From: Lysobacteraceae bacterium NML93-0399
GTDB taxonomy: Bacteria; Pseudomonadota; Gammaproteobacteria; Xanthomonadales; Xanthomonadaceae
Direction: 5' to 3'
Length of the DNA stretch: 64,000 bases
Assembly (NCBI GenBank): GCA_002307375.1
Contig: NTJI01000001.1
Coordinates: 682,001 to 746,000 of the forward strand
The translations under genes were made by a program, and so were the position numbers. Shown one piece after another: positions 1-8,809 of the stretch. The notes beneath the pieces are model-generated. The model did not search any database. It had not been told where the DNA came from and saw nothing but the letters and a program-made list of their open reading frames with translations. Position 1 is the stretch's first letter. Each line of letters opens with the position of its first letter.

Positions 1-2086
1 GCCGGACCACGTGCTGGTGCTCGTCAACGGCAAGCGCTACCACTCCGGCGCGCTGGTCAACGTCAACGGCTCGCAGGGCCGCAGCTCGTCGCCGGTGGAT
101 CTCAACACCATTCCGATCTCGGCGATCGAACGCGTCGAAGTGCTGCGCGATGGCGCATCCGCGCAGTACGGCTCGGACGCGATCGCGGGCGTGATCAACA
201 TCGTGCTGAAGGGACGGGCCGGCAGCGGTGGCGTCTCGGGACGCTACGGCCAGTACAGCGCCGGCGACGGTGCGCAGTACCAGCTGCTGGCCGATGCCGG
301 CTTCGGCGTCGGCAACGACGGCTTCGTGCATCTCTCGGCGCAGGGCGCGCACCAGGACCAGACCAACCGCGCGCGGCCGTTCATCGGCACGCCGACCGCA
401 ACGTCGGCGCCGCTCGGCCAGGTGGTGCAGCGCCAGGGCGATCCCGAGGTCGACCACGGCTCGGTGACGTTCACTGCCGAACTGCCGGTCAATGACTCCC
501 TGCAGGTCTACGGCACCGGCATCTACACCCGGCGCGATTCGCTCTCGAACGGTTTCTTCCGCCCGGCCGGCGACCCGCGCAACATCCCGTCGATCTATCC
601 CGACGGCTTCCTGCCCCAGATCAACAACGTCACCACCGACCACCACGTCACCGCGGGCTTCAAGGCCGAGACCGCGGGCGGCACCGCGGTCGATTTCAGC
701 TACACCTACGGCGACAGCGAGATGACGTTCGACATCCTCAACACGCTCAACCGGAGCCTGGGGCCGACGTCGCCGACGCAGTTCTACGCCGGTGCGCTGG
801 AGGTGCGGCAGCACGTGCTGAACCTGGATTTCAGCAAGGCCCTCGACTGGGGCCTGGCCTATCCGGTGACCTGGTCCTACGGCGCCGAATGGCGCGGCGA
901 CCGCTTCATCCAGTCGGCCGGCGAGCCACTGTCGTATGCCAACGGCGGCGTGGTGGCTCCGGGCCAGACCACGCCGCTGCCGGGGGCACAGGTGTTCGCG
1001 GGCTTCCGGCCGGGCGACGGCGGCGATTTCGACCGCAATGCGCTGTCGTTCTACACGGGGCTGGAAGCCGACCTCACCGACCGTCTGTCGCTGGGCGTTG
1101 CCGGCCGCTTCGAGGATTTCAGTGACTTCGGCGACACCAGCAATTTCAAGATGTCCGGACGCTTCGAATTCACCGATGCCATCGCGCTGCGCGCGACCGC
1201 CTCGACCGGCTTCCGCGCGCCGTCGCTGCAGCAGCAGTACTTCCAGTCGACGGCGACGAACTTCATCGCCACCCCGCAGGGCACGCTGCCGTTCGACATC
1301 GTGACCTTCCGCGTGACCAACCCGGCCGCGATCGCACTCGGCGCCGAGCCGCTGCGCGCCGAGGAGTCGACCAACTACAGCCTGGGCCTGGTGCTGCAAC
1401 CGGTCGAGAACCTCTACGTCACCATCGACGCCTACCAGATCGAGGTCGAGGACCGCATCTCGCTGTCGGCCAATCTGACCTCGGCGCCGGTGCGCAATTA
1501 CCTGCAGGCCAACGGCTTCGCGGGCGTCGGCGGCGGCCGTTACTTCACCAACGCCATCGACACGACGACCCGTGGCGTGGACCTCGTCGGCACCTACGGC
1601 TGGGCGCTGGACAACAGCCGTCTCGATCTGACGCTGGGCTACAACTACAACAAGACCACGATCGACCGGGTGGCCGAGAATCCCGCATCCCTGGCCGCGA
1701 TCGACCCGGCCGCGGTGCGCTTCGACCGGGTGGAACGCGGGCGGTTCGAAGTGGGCGCGCCGCGCGACAAGGTGCTGATCGGCGGCACCTGGACGATCGG
1801 CGGGTTCGAGGCCACGGCCAATGCCACGCGCTACGGGGAGTTCAGCGTGCTCGGCAGCAACGTCGCGCTCGACCAGACCTTCGATGCGGCCTGGACGCTG
1901 GATCTCGCGTTCTCGTATGCGCTCGACAAATGGACGTTCACCGTCGGCGGCGACAACGTGCTCGACCAGTACCCGGATGAAGTGCTGTTCGCCAACTCCA
2001 CCGGCGGCCAGCTGCCGTGGAGCGGCAGTTCGCCGTTCGGCTTCAATGGCGCCTTCGTCTACGCGAACGTCGCGTATCGCTGGTAA
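1..2086 (+). CDS. TonB-dependent receptor, 5' end outside window
   Basis: Outer-membrane TonB-dependent receptor; the substrate is not known. The frame is open from base 2, and the first visible residues (PDHVLVLVNGKRYH) match an internal plug-domain segment of the next gene, so about 109 N-terminal residues (signal peptide, TonB box, early plug) lie outside the window. The visible plug carries VDLNTIPISAIERVEVLRDG and AQYGSDAIAGVIN. The rest is beta-barrel, ending in an aromatic residue (AYRW), as expected for assembly by the Bam complex. It is a close paralogue of the receptor at 2261-4660 and a more distant one of 24137-26584. Family certain, ligand unknown. Confidence 0.95.
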   Translation, partial: PDHVLVLVNGKRYHSGALVNVNGSQGRSSSPVDLNTIPISAIERVEVLRDGASAQYGSDAIAGVINIVLKGRAGSGGVSGRYGQYSAGDGAQYQLLADAGFGVGNDGFVHLSAQGAHQDQTNRARPFIGTPTATSAPLGQVVQRQGDPEVDHGSVTFTAELPVNDSLQVYGTGIYTRRDSLSNGFFRPAGDPRNIPSIYPDGFLPQINNVTTDHHVTAGFKAETAGGTAVDFSYTYGDSEMTFDILNTLNRSLGPTSPTQFYAGALEVRQHVLNLDFSKALDWGLAYPVTWSYGAEWRGDRFIQSAGEPLSYANGGVVAPGQTTPLPGAQVFAGFRPGDGGDFDRNALSFYTGLEADLTDRLSLGVAGRFEDFSDFGDTSNFKMSGRFEFTDAIALRATASTGFRAPSLQQQYFQSTATNFIATPQGTLPFDIVTFRVTNPAAIALGAEPLRAEESTNYSLGLVLQPVENLYVTIDAYQIEVEDRISLSANLTSAPVRNYLQANGFAGVGGGRYFTNAIDTTTRGVDLVGTYGWALDNSRLDLTLGYNYNKTTIDRVAENPASLAAIDPAAVRFDRVERGRFEVGAPRDKVLIGGTWTIGGFEATANATRYGEFSVLGSNVALDQTFDAAWTLDLAFSYALDKWTFTVGGDNVLDQYPDEVLFANSTGGQLPWSGSSPFGFNGAFVYANVAYRW

Positions 2087-2109
2087 GCCCAGCTCTTGTG
2101 CATGGCGTC

Positions 2110-2133
2110 GACGCCCCGGCCCGCCGGGGCGTC
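2110..2133 (+). terminator. GC-rich hairpin after first receptor
   Basis: Perfect 10-bp stem (GACGCCCCGG paired with CCGGGGCGTC) with a CCCG loop, 23 bases after the receptor stop. There is no clear T tract, so it may act as a weak or factor-assisted terminator or as a 3' stabilising hairpin. A near-identical hairpin follows the neighbouring paralogue. Confidence 0.6.
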
Positions 2134-2156
2134 GCTGTATCCGGCGCCGCGCTTCC

Positions 2157-2194
2157 GTTCCAAAAAAGGAACGATCGAATCACATTTTTGTGAT
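2157..2194. promoter_or_regulatory. Two adjacent short inverted repeats upstream of second receptor
   Basis: Two palindromes lie next to each other in the leader of the receptor that starts at 2261: GTTCC-AAAAAA-GGAAC (2157-2172) and ATCACA-TTTT-TGTGAT (2179-2194). They are AT-rich against a very GC-rich background. A hexamer TTGACG starts at 2197. The arrangement suggests an operator or promoter region. The second palindrome is the inside-out arrangement of a CRP site and does not match CRP. The regulator is unknown. Confidence 0.4.
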
Positions 2195-2260
2195 CATTGA
2201 CGATTTCAGGACAACGCGCTCCAATCCGCGGCCCACGTGTCCAACTACAGGCCGCCCCCG

Positions 2261-4660
2261 ATGCTCCGTCCCCACCGCCTCAGCCTGGCCGTCCTCGCCG
2301 CCCTGGTCGTTCCCACCGCTGCCTTCGCCCAGCAGGCCCCCACCGACGCGCAGGCGCGCACGTCCACCCTCGACACGCTGATCGTCACCGGCACACGCGT
2401 CAGCGACCGCACCGTCGCCGAGTCCCAATCGCCGATCGACATCATCACGTCCGAGGCGCTGACCGCCACGGGCACCACCGAGCTGGCGACCGCGCTCGCC
2501 CGTGCCCTGCCCTCGCTGAACTTCCCGCGGCCTGCGATGACCGACGGCACTTCGGCAATCCGCCCGGCGCAGTTGCGCGGACTCGCACCCGACCAGGTGC
2601 TGGTGCTGGTCAACGGCAAGCGCCGCCACACCTCGTCGCTGCTCAACCTCAACGGCACGATCGGCCGCGGCTCCGCGCCGGTCGATCTCAACACCATTCC
2701 GGTCTCGGCCATCGAACGGGTCGAAGTGCTGCGCGACGGCGCCTCGGCGCAGTACGGCTCGGACGCGATCGCCGGTGTGGTCAATGTCGTGCTCAAGGGC
2801 GCTTCCAGCGGCGGCAGCCTGTCGCTGACCGCCGGCCAGTATTCGGCCGGCGACGGCAAGCAGACGCAGATCGCGGGCGACACCGGCCTGTCGCTCGGCG
2901 AGCGCGGCTTCCTGCACCTGTCGGCCCAGCTCGGCCAGCAGGAGGAAACCAATCGTGCGCGCCCGTTCGCCGGCACGCCCGGCGCCACCCAGCCGGCACT
3001 CGGCCAGAAGGCCTTCGTGATCGGTGAGCCGGAGGCCGACTTCGGCGCGGTGGGCTTCAACACCGACATCGCCCTGACCGACACGGTCAGCGTCTACGGC
3101 TTCGGCACCGCCAGCCACCGCGACATCACCTCGTTCGCGTTCTTCCGCGCGCCGAACAACCCCACGCAGAACATTCGCGACCTCTATCCCGACGGCTTCC
3201 TGCCGCAGATCAACAACGTCTCCAAGGACCGTTCGCTGGTCGCGGGCGTCAAGGGGTTCGTCGGCGAATGGAACTGGGACCTGAGCTACAACTACGGCTA
3301 CAACCACCTCGAGTTCTATACGCGCAACACGCTCAACGCGAGCCTGGGCGCGAGCTCGCCGACGTCGTTTTACGATGGCGCGCTCGAGACCACGCAGAAC
3401 ATCGTCAACCTCGACATCAGCCGTCCGCTGGAACTGGGACTGGCCTACCCGGCAACGCTGTCGTTCGGCGTGGAAGCACGCAACGAGAAGTGGAACCAGT
3501 CGCCGGGCGAATACGGTTCCTACGCCAATGCAGGCCTCGGCGCGCCGGGCGCGGCCGGCGGTGCGCAGGGCTTTGCGGGCTTCGCACCCGAAGTGGCCGG
3601 CGCCTATGACCGCGACAGCCACGCTGTCTACGCGAGCCTGGAAGCGGACCTGACCGAAAAGTTCTCGGCAGGCGCGGCCGCGCGCTACGAGGATTACGAC
3701 GATTTCGGCAGCGAGCTGTCGGGCAAGCTCTCGGCGCGCTATGCGTTCACCGACACGGTCGCGCTGCGCGGCACGGTGTCGAGCGGCTTCCGCGCGCCGT
3801 CGCTGGCACAGCAGAATTTCCAGACCGTCAGCACGACCTTCCTGCCCGGCATCACCACGCCGTTCGAAATCCGCACCTTCCCGGCCAGCAGCGCAGTCGC
3901 GCAGGCGTTCGGTGCCGAACCGCTGCGGCCCGAGGAATCGCTGTCCTACAGCCTGGGCCTGGTGCTGCAGCCGGTCGACAACCTCTACGTCACTGTCGAT
4001 GCCTACCAGATCGAGGTCGACGACCGCATCGCGCTGTCGTCCAACCTCACCGGCGACGCCGTGCGCCAGCTGCTCGAATCGCAGGGCATCTTCGGCATCA
4101 CCGGCGGCCGCTACTTCACCAACGCCATCGACACCCGCACCCGCGGCATCGACGTGGTGGGCAGCTACCGCTGGGATCTGGCCGCGAGCAGCCTCGACCT
4201 GACCGCCGGCTACAACCACACCAGGACCGAGATCACCCGCATCGCCGAAAACCCGGACGCGCTGGAAGAGAACGGCCTGAACCTTGAACGCATCGACCGG
4301 GCCGAGATCGGCCGCATCGAGAACGGATTCCCGCGCAACAAGCTGCTGCTCTCGGGCACCTGGAACGTCGACGACTGGGCGTTCGCGCTCGCCACCACGC
4401 GCTACGGCAGTGTGCGCACCACGCCTACCAACGTTGCGCTGGACCAGACCTACGGCGCCAAGTGGCTGCTCGACGTGTCGGCGACGTACAAGCCGGGCGA
4501 CAACTGGGCACTGACGCTGGGCGCCGACAATTTGCTCAACGAATATCCGGACGAGAGCATCTTCGGCAACTCGACCAACGGGCAATTCCCGTACAGCAAC
4601 CTGTCGCCGTTCGGCTTCGGCGGCGCGTTCGCCTACGCGAAGATCGCCTACAACTGGTAA
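2261..4660 (+). CDS. TonB-dependent receptor (tandem paralogue)
   Basis: Outer-membrane TonB-dependent receptor of about 799 residues. I chose the ATG at 2261 over an upstream GTG at 2237 because it is followed at once by a classical signal peptide (RPHRLSLAVLAAL, cleavage near AFAQ-Q at residues 22-25). A TonB-box-like stretch TLDTLIVTGTR follows, then the plug with LVLVNGKRRH and VEVLRDGASAQYGSDAIAG, then the barrel ending FAYAKIAYNW. It is strongly similar along its whole length to the truncated receptor just upstream, including YVTVDAYQIEVDDRIALS, so the pair looks like a tandem duplication. No transporter or enzyme neighbours indicate the substrate. Confidence 0.96.
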   Translation: MLRPHRLSLAVLAALVVPTAAFAQQAPTDAQARTSTLDTLIVTGTRVSDRTVAESQSPIDIITSEALTATGTTELATALARALPSLNFPRPAMTDGTSAIRPAQLRGLAPDQVLVLVNGKRRHTSSLLNLNGTIGRGSAPVDLNTIPVSAIERVEVLRDGASAQYGSDAIAGVVNVVLKGASSGGSLSLTAGQYSAGDGKQTQIAGDTGLSLGERGFLHLSAQLGQQEETNRARPFAGTPGATQPALGQKAFVIGEPEADFGAVGFNTDIALTDTVSVYGFGTASHRDITSFAFFRAPNNPTQNIRDLYPDGFLPQINNVSKDRSLVAGVKGFVGEWNWDLSYNYGYNHLEFYTRNTLNASLGASSPTSFYDGALETTQNIVNLDISRPLELGLAYPATLSFGVEARNEKWNQSPGEYGSYANAGLGAPGAAGGAQGFAGFAPEVAGAYDRDSHAVYASLEADLTEKFSAGAAARYEDYDDFGSELSGKLSARYAFTDTVALRGTVSSGFRAPSLAQQNFQTVSTTFLPGITTPFEIRTFPASSAVAQAFGAEPLRPEESLSYSLGLVLQPVDNLYVTVDAYQIEVDDRIALSSNLTGDAVRQLLESQGIFGITGGRYFTNAIDTRTRGIDVVGSYRWDLAASSLDLTAGYNHTRTEITRIAENPDALEENGLNLERIDRAEIGRIENGFPRNKLLLSGTWNVDDWAFALATTRYGSVRTTPTNVALDQTYGAKWLLDVSATYKPGDNWALTLGADNLLNEYPDESIFGNSTNGQFPYSNLSPFGFGGAFAYAKIAYNW

Positions 4661-4686
4661 CCCATCTGCGTTGCCACGCGCAGCTC

Positions 4687-4710
4687 GATGCCCCGGCTTG
4701 CCGGGGCATC
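4687..4710 (+). terminator. GC-rich hairpin after second receptor
   Basis: Perfect 10-bp stem (GATGCCCCGG with CCGGGGCATC) and loop CTTG, 26 bases after the stop. It differs from the hairpin after the upstream paralogue by one compensated base pair plus loop bases. There is no strong T tract. Confidence 0.6.
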
Positions 4711-4992
4711 GTCGTTCCGGAACGTCAGCCGGACACGCGTGCGCACAAGCCTGTGGCGGGTTTCCGCGAGCCAGGCGCGGACCTGGCGTGGCATCGCACT
4801 GGCGCATGCGGCAGGTCCACGTCGCGCGTTCACGCTGATGCGCCGTGCCGATCCCGCGCACGATCCCGCCCGTTGCGCGGGACCTGGCGCGCGGAATCGG
4901 GAATTCGACGACGAACGCGCATATTCGTGCTTGCCCCTGTCGCAATGCGTCGGCGACACTGAAAAGCCAGTCGCCGCGACGCTTCTTATTAC
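4711..4992. other. Gene-free leader of the antiporter gene
   Basis: Together with the hairpin before it, this is a 332-base gene-free gap. I see no convincing ORF, repeat or strong promoter hexamers. It presumably holds the antiporter promoter. Confidence 0.4.
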
Positions 4993-6723
4993 ATGCCGCA
5001 CAACACCGACCTGATCAACATCGTCGCCGTCGGCCTCGGCATGGCCTTCGTGTTCGGCGCGCTCGCCAACCGTCTGCGGCTTTCGCCGCTGGTCGGCTAT
5101 CTGGTCGCGGGCATCCTGGTCGGACCGTTCACGCCGGGCTTCGTCGCCGACCAGGATCTCGCCAACCAGCTTGCCGAGATCGGCGTGATGCTGCTGATGT
5201 TCGGCGTCGGCCTGCACTTCTCGCTCAAGGACCTGATGGACGTGAAGTCCATCGCGATTCCGGGCGCGATCGCGCAGATCACCGTCGCGACCGTGCTCGG
5301 CTGGGTGCTGGCCTGGCTGATGGGCTGGCCTGTGGTCAGCGGATTCGTATTCGGCCTGGCGCTGTCGGTCGCCAGCACCGTCGTGCTGTTGCGTGCGATG
5401 GAGGAACGTCGCCTGCTCGACACCCGCCGCGGCAAGATCGCCGTCGGCTGGCTGATCGTCGAGGACCTGGTGATGGTCGTGGCGCTGGTGCTGCTGCCGG
5501 TACTGGCCGACATCTACACCGATCGCGGTGGCGACGCGTCGCCCGGCGCCGGCTCGATCGCACTGATGTTCCTGTGGACGCTGGTCAAGGTCAGTGCGTT
5601 CGTCGCAGTGATGCTGCTGGTCGGCCGCCGGGTGATTCCGTGGATCCTCGAACGCATCGCGGGCACCGGCCAGCGCGAACTGTTCACCCTGTCGGTGCTG
5701 GCGATCGCGCTGGGCGTGGCGTTCGGTTCGGCGACGCTGTTCGGCGTGTCGTTCGCGCTGGGCGCGTTCTTCGCCGGGATGGTCCTCAACGAATCGGAGT
5801 TCAGCCACGAGGCCGCGAACGACTCGCTGCCGCTGCGCGACGCGTTCGCGGTGCTGTTCTTCGTCTCGGTGGGCATGCTGTTCAATCCGATGATCGTGGT
5901 CGAGCATCCCTGGCAGGTGCTGGCGACGTTCCTGATCATCGTGGTCGGCAAGTCGATCGCAGCGTACTGGATCGTGCGCCTGTTCAAGCACCCGCGCTCG
6001 ACCGCGCTGACGATCTCGATGAGCCTCGCCCAGATCGGCGAGTTCTCCTTCATCCTCGCCGGACTCGGCGTCGGACTGCAGCTGCTGCCCGAGACCGGGC
6101 GCGACCTGATCCTCGCCGGCGCGCTGCTGTCGATCATCATCAATCCGCTGCTGTTCGCCTGGCTCGACCGCTGGCAGGCCAGGCAGGAAGCCGCCGCGCA
6201 CGCGGCGTCGGTGGCACATGCGCCGCCGCAACCGCCCGAGTACGGCGTGCCCGCCGACCTGCACGGACACGCGATCCTCGTCGGTTACGGCCGTGTCGGC
6301 CGCCAGCTCGCCGCGTTGCTGCAACAGCGCGACGTGCCACTGGTCGTGGTCGAAGACGACAACGAACTGGTGCGTAAAGCGCGCGAACGCGGCTTCACCG
6401 TGGTACGTGGCAACGTCGCCGCCGAGGCGGTGATGCGCGAATCCGCGCCCGAACGCGCAGCGCTGGCGATCTTCGCGATTCCGCAGGCACTCGAGGCCGG
6501 CGAGGCGATCGAACGCATGAAGGCCATCAACCCGGCCCTGACCGTGCTGGCGCGTGCGCACAGCGACGGCGAGGTCAAACATCTGCTGCAGCACGGCGCC
6601 GACGGCGCGGTGCTGGCCGAGCGGGAGCTGGCCTACTCGCTGGCCGAGATGGTGATGTCGACGCCGCCTTTCCGGCCCGCGCGCCCCGGGGCGACCCCGG
6701 TCGAGACCCCGCAACCGGGCTGA
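4993..6723 (+). CDS. ybaL: Monovalent cation:proton antiporter, KefB/YbaL type (CPA2)
   Basis: Inner-membrane CPA2-family antiporter of 576 residues, close to the usual YbaL length. The N-terminal 390 or so residues are an exchanger domain with many hydrophobic helices, opening with HNTDLINIVAVGLG and containing the conserved LAEIGVMLLMFGVGLHFS. From about residue 423 there is a cytosolic TrkA-N/RCK nucleotide-binding domain (HAILVGYGRVGRQL, GxGxxG fold). Members exchange K+ or Na+ for protons, sometimes gated by nucleotide or thiol ligands; the ion here is not determinable. The ATG lacks a strong ribosome-binding site. The stop is two bases before the sirtuin start, so the two are probably co-transcribed. 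Confidence 0.9.
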   Translation: MPHNTDLINIVAVGLGMAFVFGALANRLRLSPLVGYLVAGILVGPFTPGFVADQDLANQLAEIGVMLLMFGVGLHFSLKDLMDVKSIAIPGAIAQITVATVLGWVLAWLMGWPVVSGFVFGLALSVASTVVLLRAMEERRLLDTRRGKIAVGWLIVEDLVMVVALVLLPVLADIYTDRGGDASPGAGSIALMFLWTLVKVSAFVAVMLLVGRRVIPWILERIAGTGQRELFTLSVLAIALGVAFGSATLFGVSFALGAFFAGMVLNESEFSHEAANDSLPLRDAFAVLFFVSVGMLFNPMIVVEHPWQVLATFLIIVVGKSIAAYWIVRLFKHPRSTALTISMSLAQIGEFSFILAGLGVGLQLLPETGRDLILAGALLSIIINPLLFAWLDRWQARQEAAAHAASVAHAPPQPPEYGVPADLHGHAILVGYGRVGRQLAALLQQRDVPLVVVEDDNELVRKARERGFTVVRGNVAAEAVMRESAPERAALAIFAIPQALEAGEAIERMKAINPALTVLARAHSDGEVKHLLQHGADGAVLAERELAYSLAEMVMSTPPFRPARPGATPVETPQPG

Positions 6724-6725
6724 GC

Positions 6726-7481
6726 ATGCGCATCGTCGTGCTCAGCGGCGCGGGCATTTCGGCCGCGAGCGGGATTCCGACGTTCCGCGATGCACTGACC
6801 GGCTTGTGGGCACGCTTCGATGCCGAGCGTCTGGCGACCGAAGCGGCGTTCCGCGCCGATCCCGCACTCGTCTGGGGCTGGTACCGCTGGCGCGCGGCGA
6901 TGGTCGCCGCCGCCCTGCCCAACGCAGCGCATGCGGGCGTGGCCGCGCTCGCCGACGACGGCCACGACGTCGTCGTGGTCACCCAGAACGTCGACGACCT
7001 GCACGAGCGCGCCGGCAGTACCGAGGTCCTGCATCTGCACGGGCGCCTGCTCGCATCGCGTTGCATCGGTTGCGATGCACGTTGCGAGCCCGATCCGATT
7101 CTCGCAGCGCCTGCGCCGCCAGAAGGCGGCAGCCGCGAGGCGCCGCCGACCTGCGCGGCCTGCGACCAGCCGTTCCGGCCGGATGTCGTGTGGTTCGGCG
7201 AAGCGCTGCCCGGCGATGCCTGGGACGCGGCAGCCGACGCGGTGTCGGCGTGCGAACTGCTCGTCGTCGTCGGCACCTCGTCGCTGGTCTGGCCCGCCGC
7301 CGGGCTGCCCGATCTCGCCCTGCGCAACGGCACCCCGGTGCTGGAGATCAATCCCATGACGACACCGCTGTTGCCGCGCGCCGATGCGCACTGGGCGACC
7401 ACCGCAAGCGCCGGCATCGCCCGCCTGCGCGCGCGCCTGGCGCAGACACCGCACGATCCCCGCACAGCGAGCTCCTTGTAG
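6726..7481 (+). CDS. cobB: NAD-dependent protein deacylase, sirtuin family
   Basis: Cytosolic Sir2-family enzyme (251 residues) that removes acyl groups from lysines using NAD+. Visible motifs: GAGIS at residues 8-12, TQNVD at 86-90, catalytic His in LHG (H105), zinc ligands C113/C116 and C143/C146. Y53 and R56 in WYRWR match the Tyr-x-x-Arg signature of class III sirtuins, which prefer succinyl or malonyl groups. The start lies two bases after the antiporter stop. The TAG stop (7479-7481) lies inside the TGTAGGAG arm of an interspersed repeat, so the last residues may have been reset by repeat insertion. Confidence 0.93.
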   Translation: MRIVVLSGAGISAASGIPTFRDALTGLWARFDAERLATEAAFRADPALVWGWYRWRAAMVAAALPNAAHAGVAALADDGHDVVVVTQNVDDLHERAGSTEVLHLHGRLLASRCIGCDARCEPDPILAAPAPPEGGSREAPPTCAACDQPFRPDVVWFGEALPGDAWDAAADAVSACELLVVVGTSSLVWPAAGLPDLALRNGTPVLEINPMTTPLLPRADAHWATTASAGIARLRARLAQTPHDPRTASSL

Positions 7482-7542
7482 GAGCGCGCTGGCGCGCGAA
7501 GGCTTCACCGGGAAAGCCCTCGCGCGCGAGCGCGCTCCTACA
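7477..7542. repeat. Palindromic intergenic repeat, family A (copy 1)
   Basis: REP-like element of 66 bp bounded by TGTAGGAGCGCG and CGCGCTCCTACA, with the internal core TTCACCGGGAAAG. It begins inside the last codons of cobB and supplies its stop codon. Confidence 0.85.
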
Positions 7543-7644
7543 GGGGCGGTGCACGACTCGGCGCGACTGCGGCCCGCCGCCGGGTCGGATCCAGGCGACT
7601 AGGCTGGCGCGACCCGCGCCCCCACCTCCGCGCAGGACGCTTCG

Positions 7645-7710
7645 TGTAGGAGCGCGCTGGCGCGCGAAGGCTTCACCGGGAAAGCCCTCGCGCGCGAACT
7701 CGCTCCTACA
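7645..7710. repeat. Palindromic intergenic repeat, family A (copy 2)
   Basis: Same 66-bp design and almost the same sequence as the copy at 7477-7542, in the same orientation. The right arm reads ACTCGCTCCTACA. The gap between cobB and the convergent epimerase gene is filled mainly by these two copies. Confidence 0.85.
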
Positions 7711-7742
7711 GGGAGAACGTATGCCGGCCGGGGTTGGCAGGC

Positions 7743-8642
7743 TCAGCGCAATACCGACTGCAGATACGTCTCGAGCTGCGGCCATTCGAACTCGAAACCG
7801 TGGCGTTGCAGTCGCCCCGGCAGGACGCGCTGGCCGTCGAGCAGCAGTGTCGACATGTCGCCCAGGCCCAGTTCGAGCACCTTCGAAGGTGCCGTGAGCA
7901 GCGCCGGTCGGCGCAGCGCATCCGCCAGCGCGCGGGTGAAGCGCGCATTGTCGACGGGCTCGGGCGCGGTGAGATTGATCGCACCCGTCGGCGCGCCACT
8001 GCCGCCGTCCAGATGCACGCGCAGCAGCATCATCACGGCCGACACCCAGTCTTCGCGCGCGATCCAGCTGAGCACCTGACGGCCATCACCCAGGCGTGCG
8101 CCCAGGCCCAGGCGGAACGGCAACAACAGGCGCTGCAGCATGCCGCCGTCGGGATGCAGGGCAATGCCCGTGCGCAGGTGCACCACGGCCGTACGGTCCT
8201 GCGCCGCGCGGGCCCCCGCCTCCCAGGCCTCGCACAGGCGGTGCTGGAATTCGTCGTGCGGGGGACTGTCCTCGTCGAGCGGCGTATCGCCCCGGGCGCC
8301 GTACCAGCCCACCGCAGAGCCGCTGAGCAATACCCTGGGCGGCACATGGGCGGCCTGTATCCAGTCGGTGACCACGCGCGTGGGCATCAGGCGGCTGTCG
8401 TGCAACACCCGTCTGCGCGCCTCGCTCCAGCGTCCGTCGGCGATGCCCGCACCGGCCAGGTTCACCACCGCGTCGAAGCGGTCGTCCGCCCACAGGCCGC
8501 TGTAGCTGCGGACCTCCACCCCCTCGGGCGCGGGCGTGGAGGCGCGCCGCGACAACCAGACCACCTGCGCGCCGTCTCGCCGCAGGCGATCGGTCAGCGC
8601 ACTGCCGAGGAAACCGCTGCCGCCGGTGATGAGGATGCGCAT
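7743..8642 (-). CDS. TIGR01777-type NAD(P)-dependent epimerase (YfcH/SDR39U1 family)
   Basis: Extended-type short-chain dehydrogenase/reductase fold of 299 residues. The start at 8642 is chosen because the protein then opens directly with the Rossmann motif (MRILITGGSGFLGSAL, G7-x-x-G10-x-x-G13). Other family features are YGARGD, the AVVHLRTGIAL stretch and a C-terminal INLTAPEPV segment. TIGR01777 proteins are widespread but their substrate is unknown; a sugar-nucleotide epimerase role is only inferred from the fold. The gene is convergent with cobB. Confidence 0.88.
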   Translation of the reverse strand: MRILITGGSGFLGSALTDRLRRDGAQVVWLSRRASTPAPEGVEVRSYSGLWADDRFDAVVNLAGAGIADGRWSEARRRVLHDSRLMPTRVVTDWIQAAHVPPRVLLSGSAVGWYGARGDTPLDEDSPPHDEFQHRLCEAWEAGARAAQDRTAVVHLRTGIALHPDGGMLQRLLLPFRLGLGARLGDGRQVLSWIAREDWVSAVMMLLRVHLDGGSGAPTGAINLTAPEPVDNARFTRALADALRRPALLTAPSKVLELGLGDMSTLLLDGQRVLPGRLQRHGFEFEWPQLETYLQSVLR

Positions 8643-8809
8643 GCCGTATACCCTGAATCCGGAAAGCTCATGCTGACAGAGCGACCATCCAGGCACAGTC
8701 ATAACCCGGGAACGTCGATCCGGATGTTGCGCAGTGCGCTGAATCCCTCGGTAAAGGCGGCGACAGCATCTCTGTATCCTGCCGGGCAGCAGGATGACGA
8801 AGACAACCG

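Noticed and set aside
2179..2194. CRP/Clp site
   Set aside because: The half-sites are in the order TCACA...TGTGA, the reverse of a CRP site, and the spacer is 4 rather than 6 bases.
2180..4945. Minus-strand ORF of 921 codons opposite the second receptor
   Set aside because: Arg/Ala/Val-rich antisense frame of a gene with clear homology; long antisense frames are expected at this GC content.
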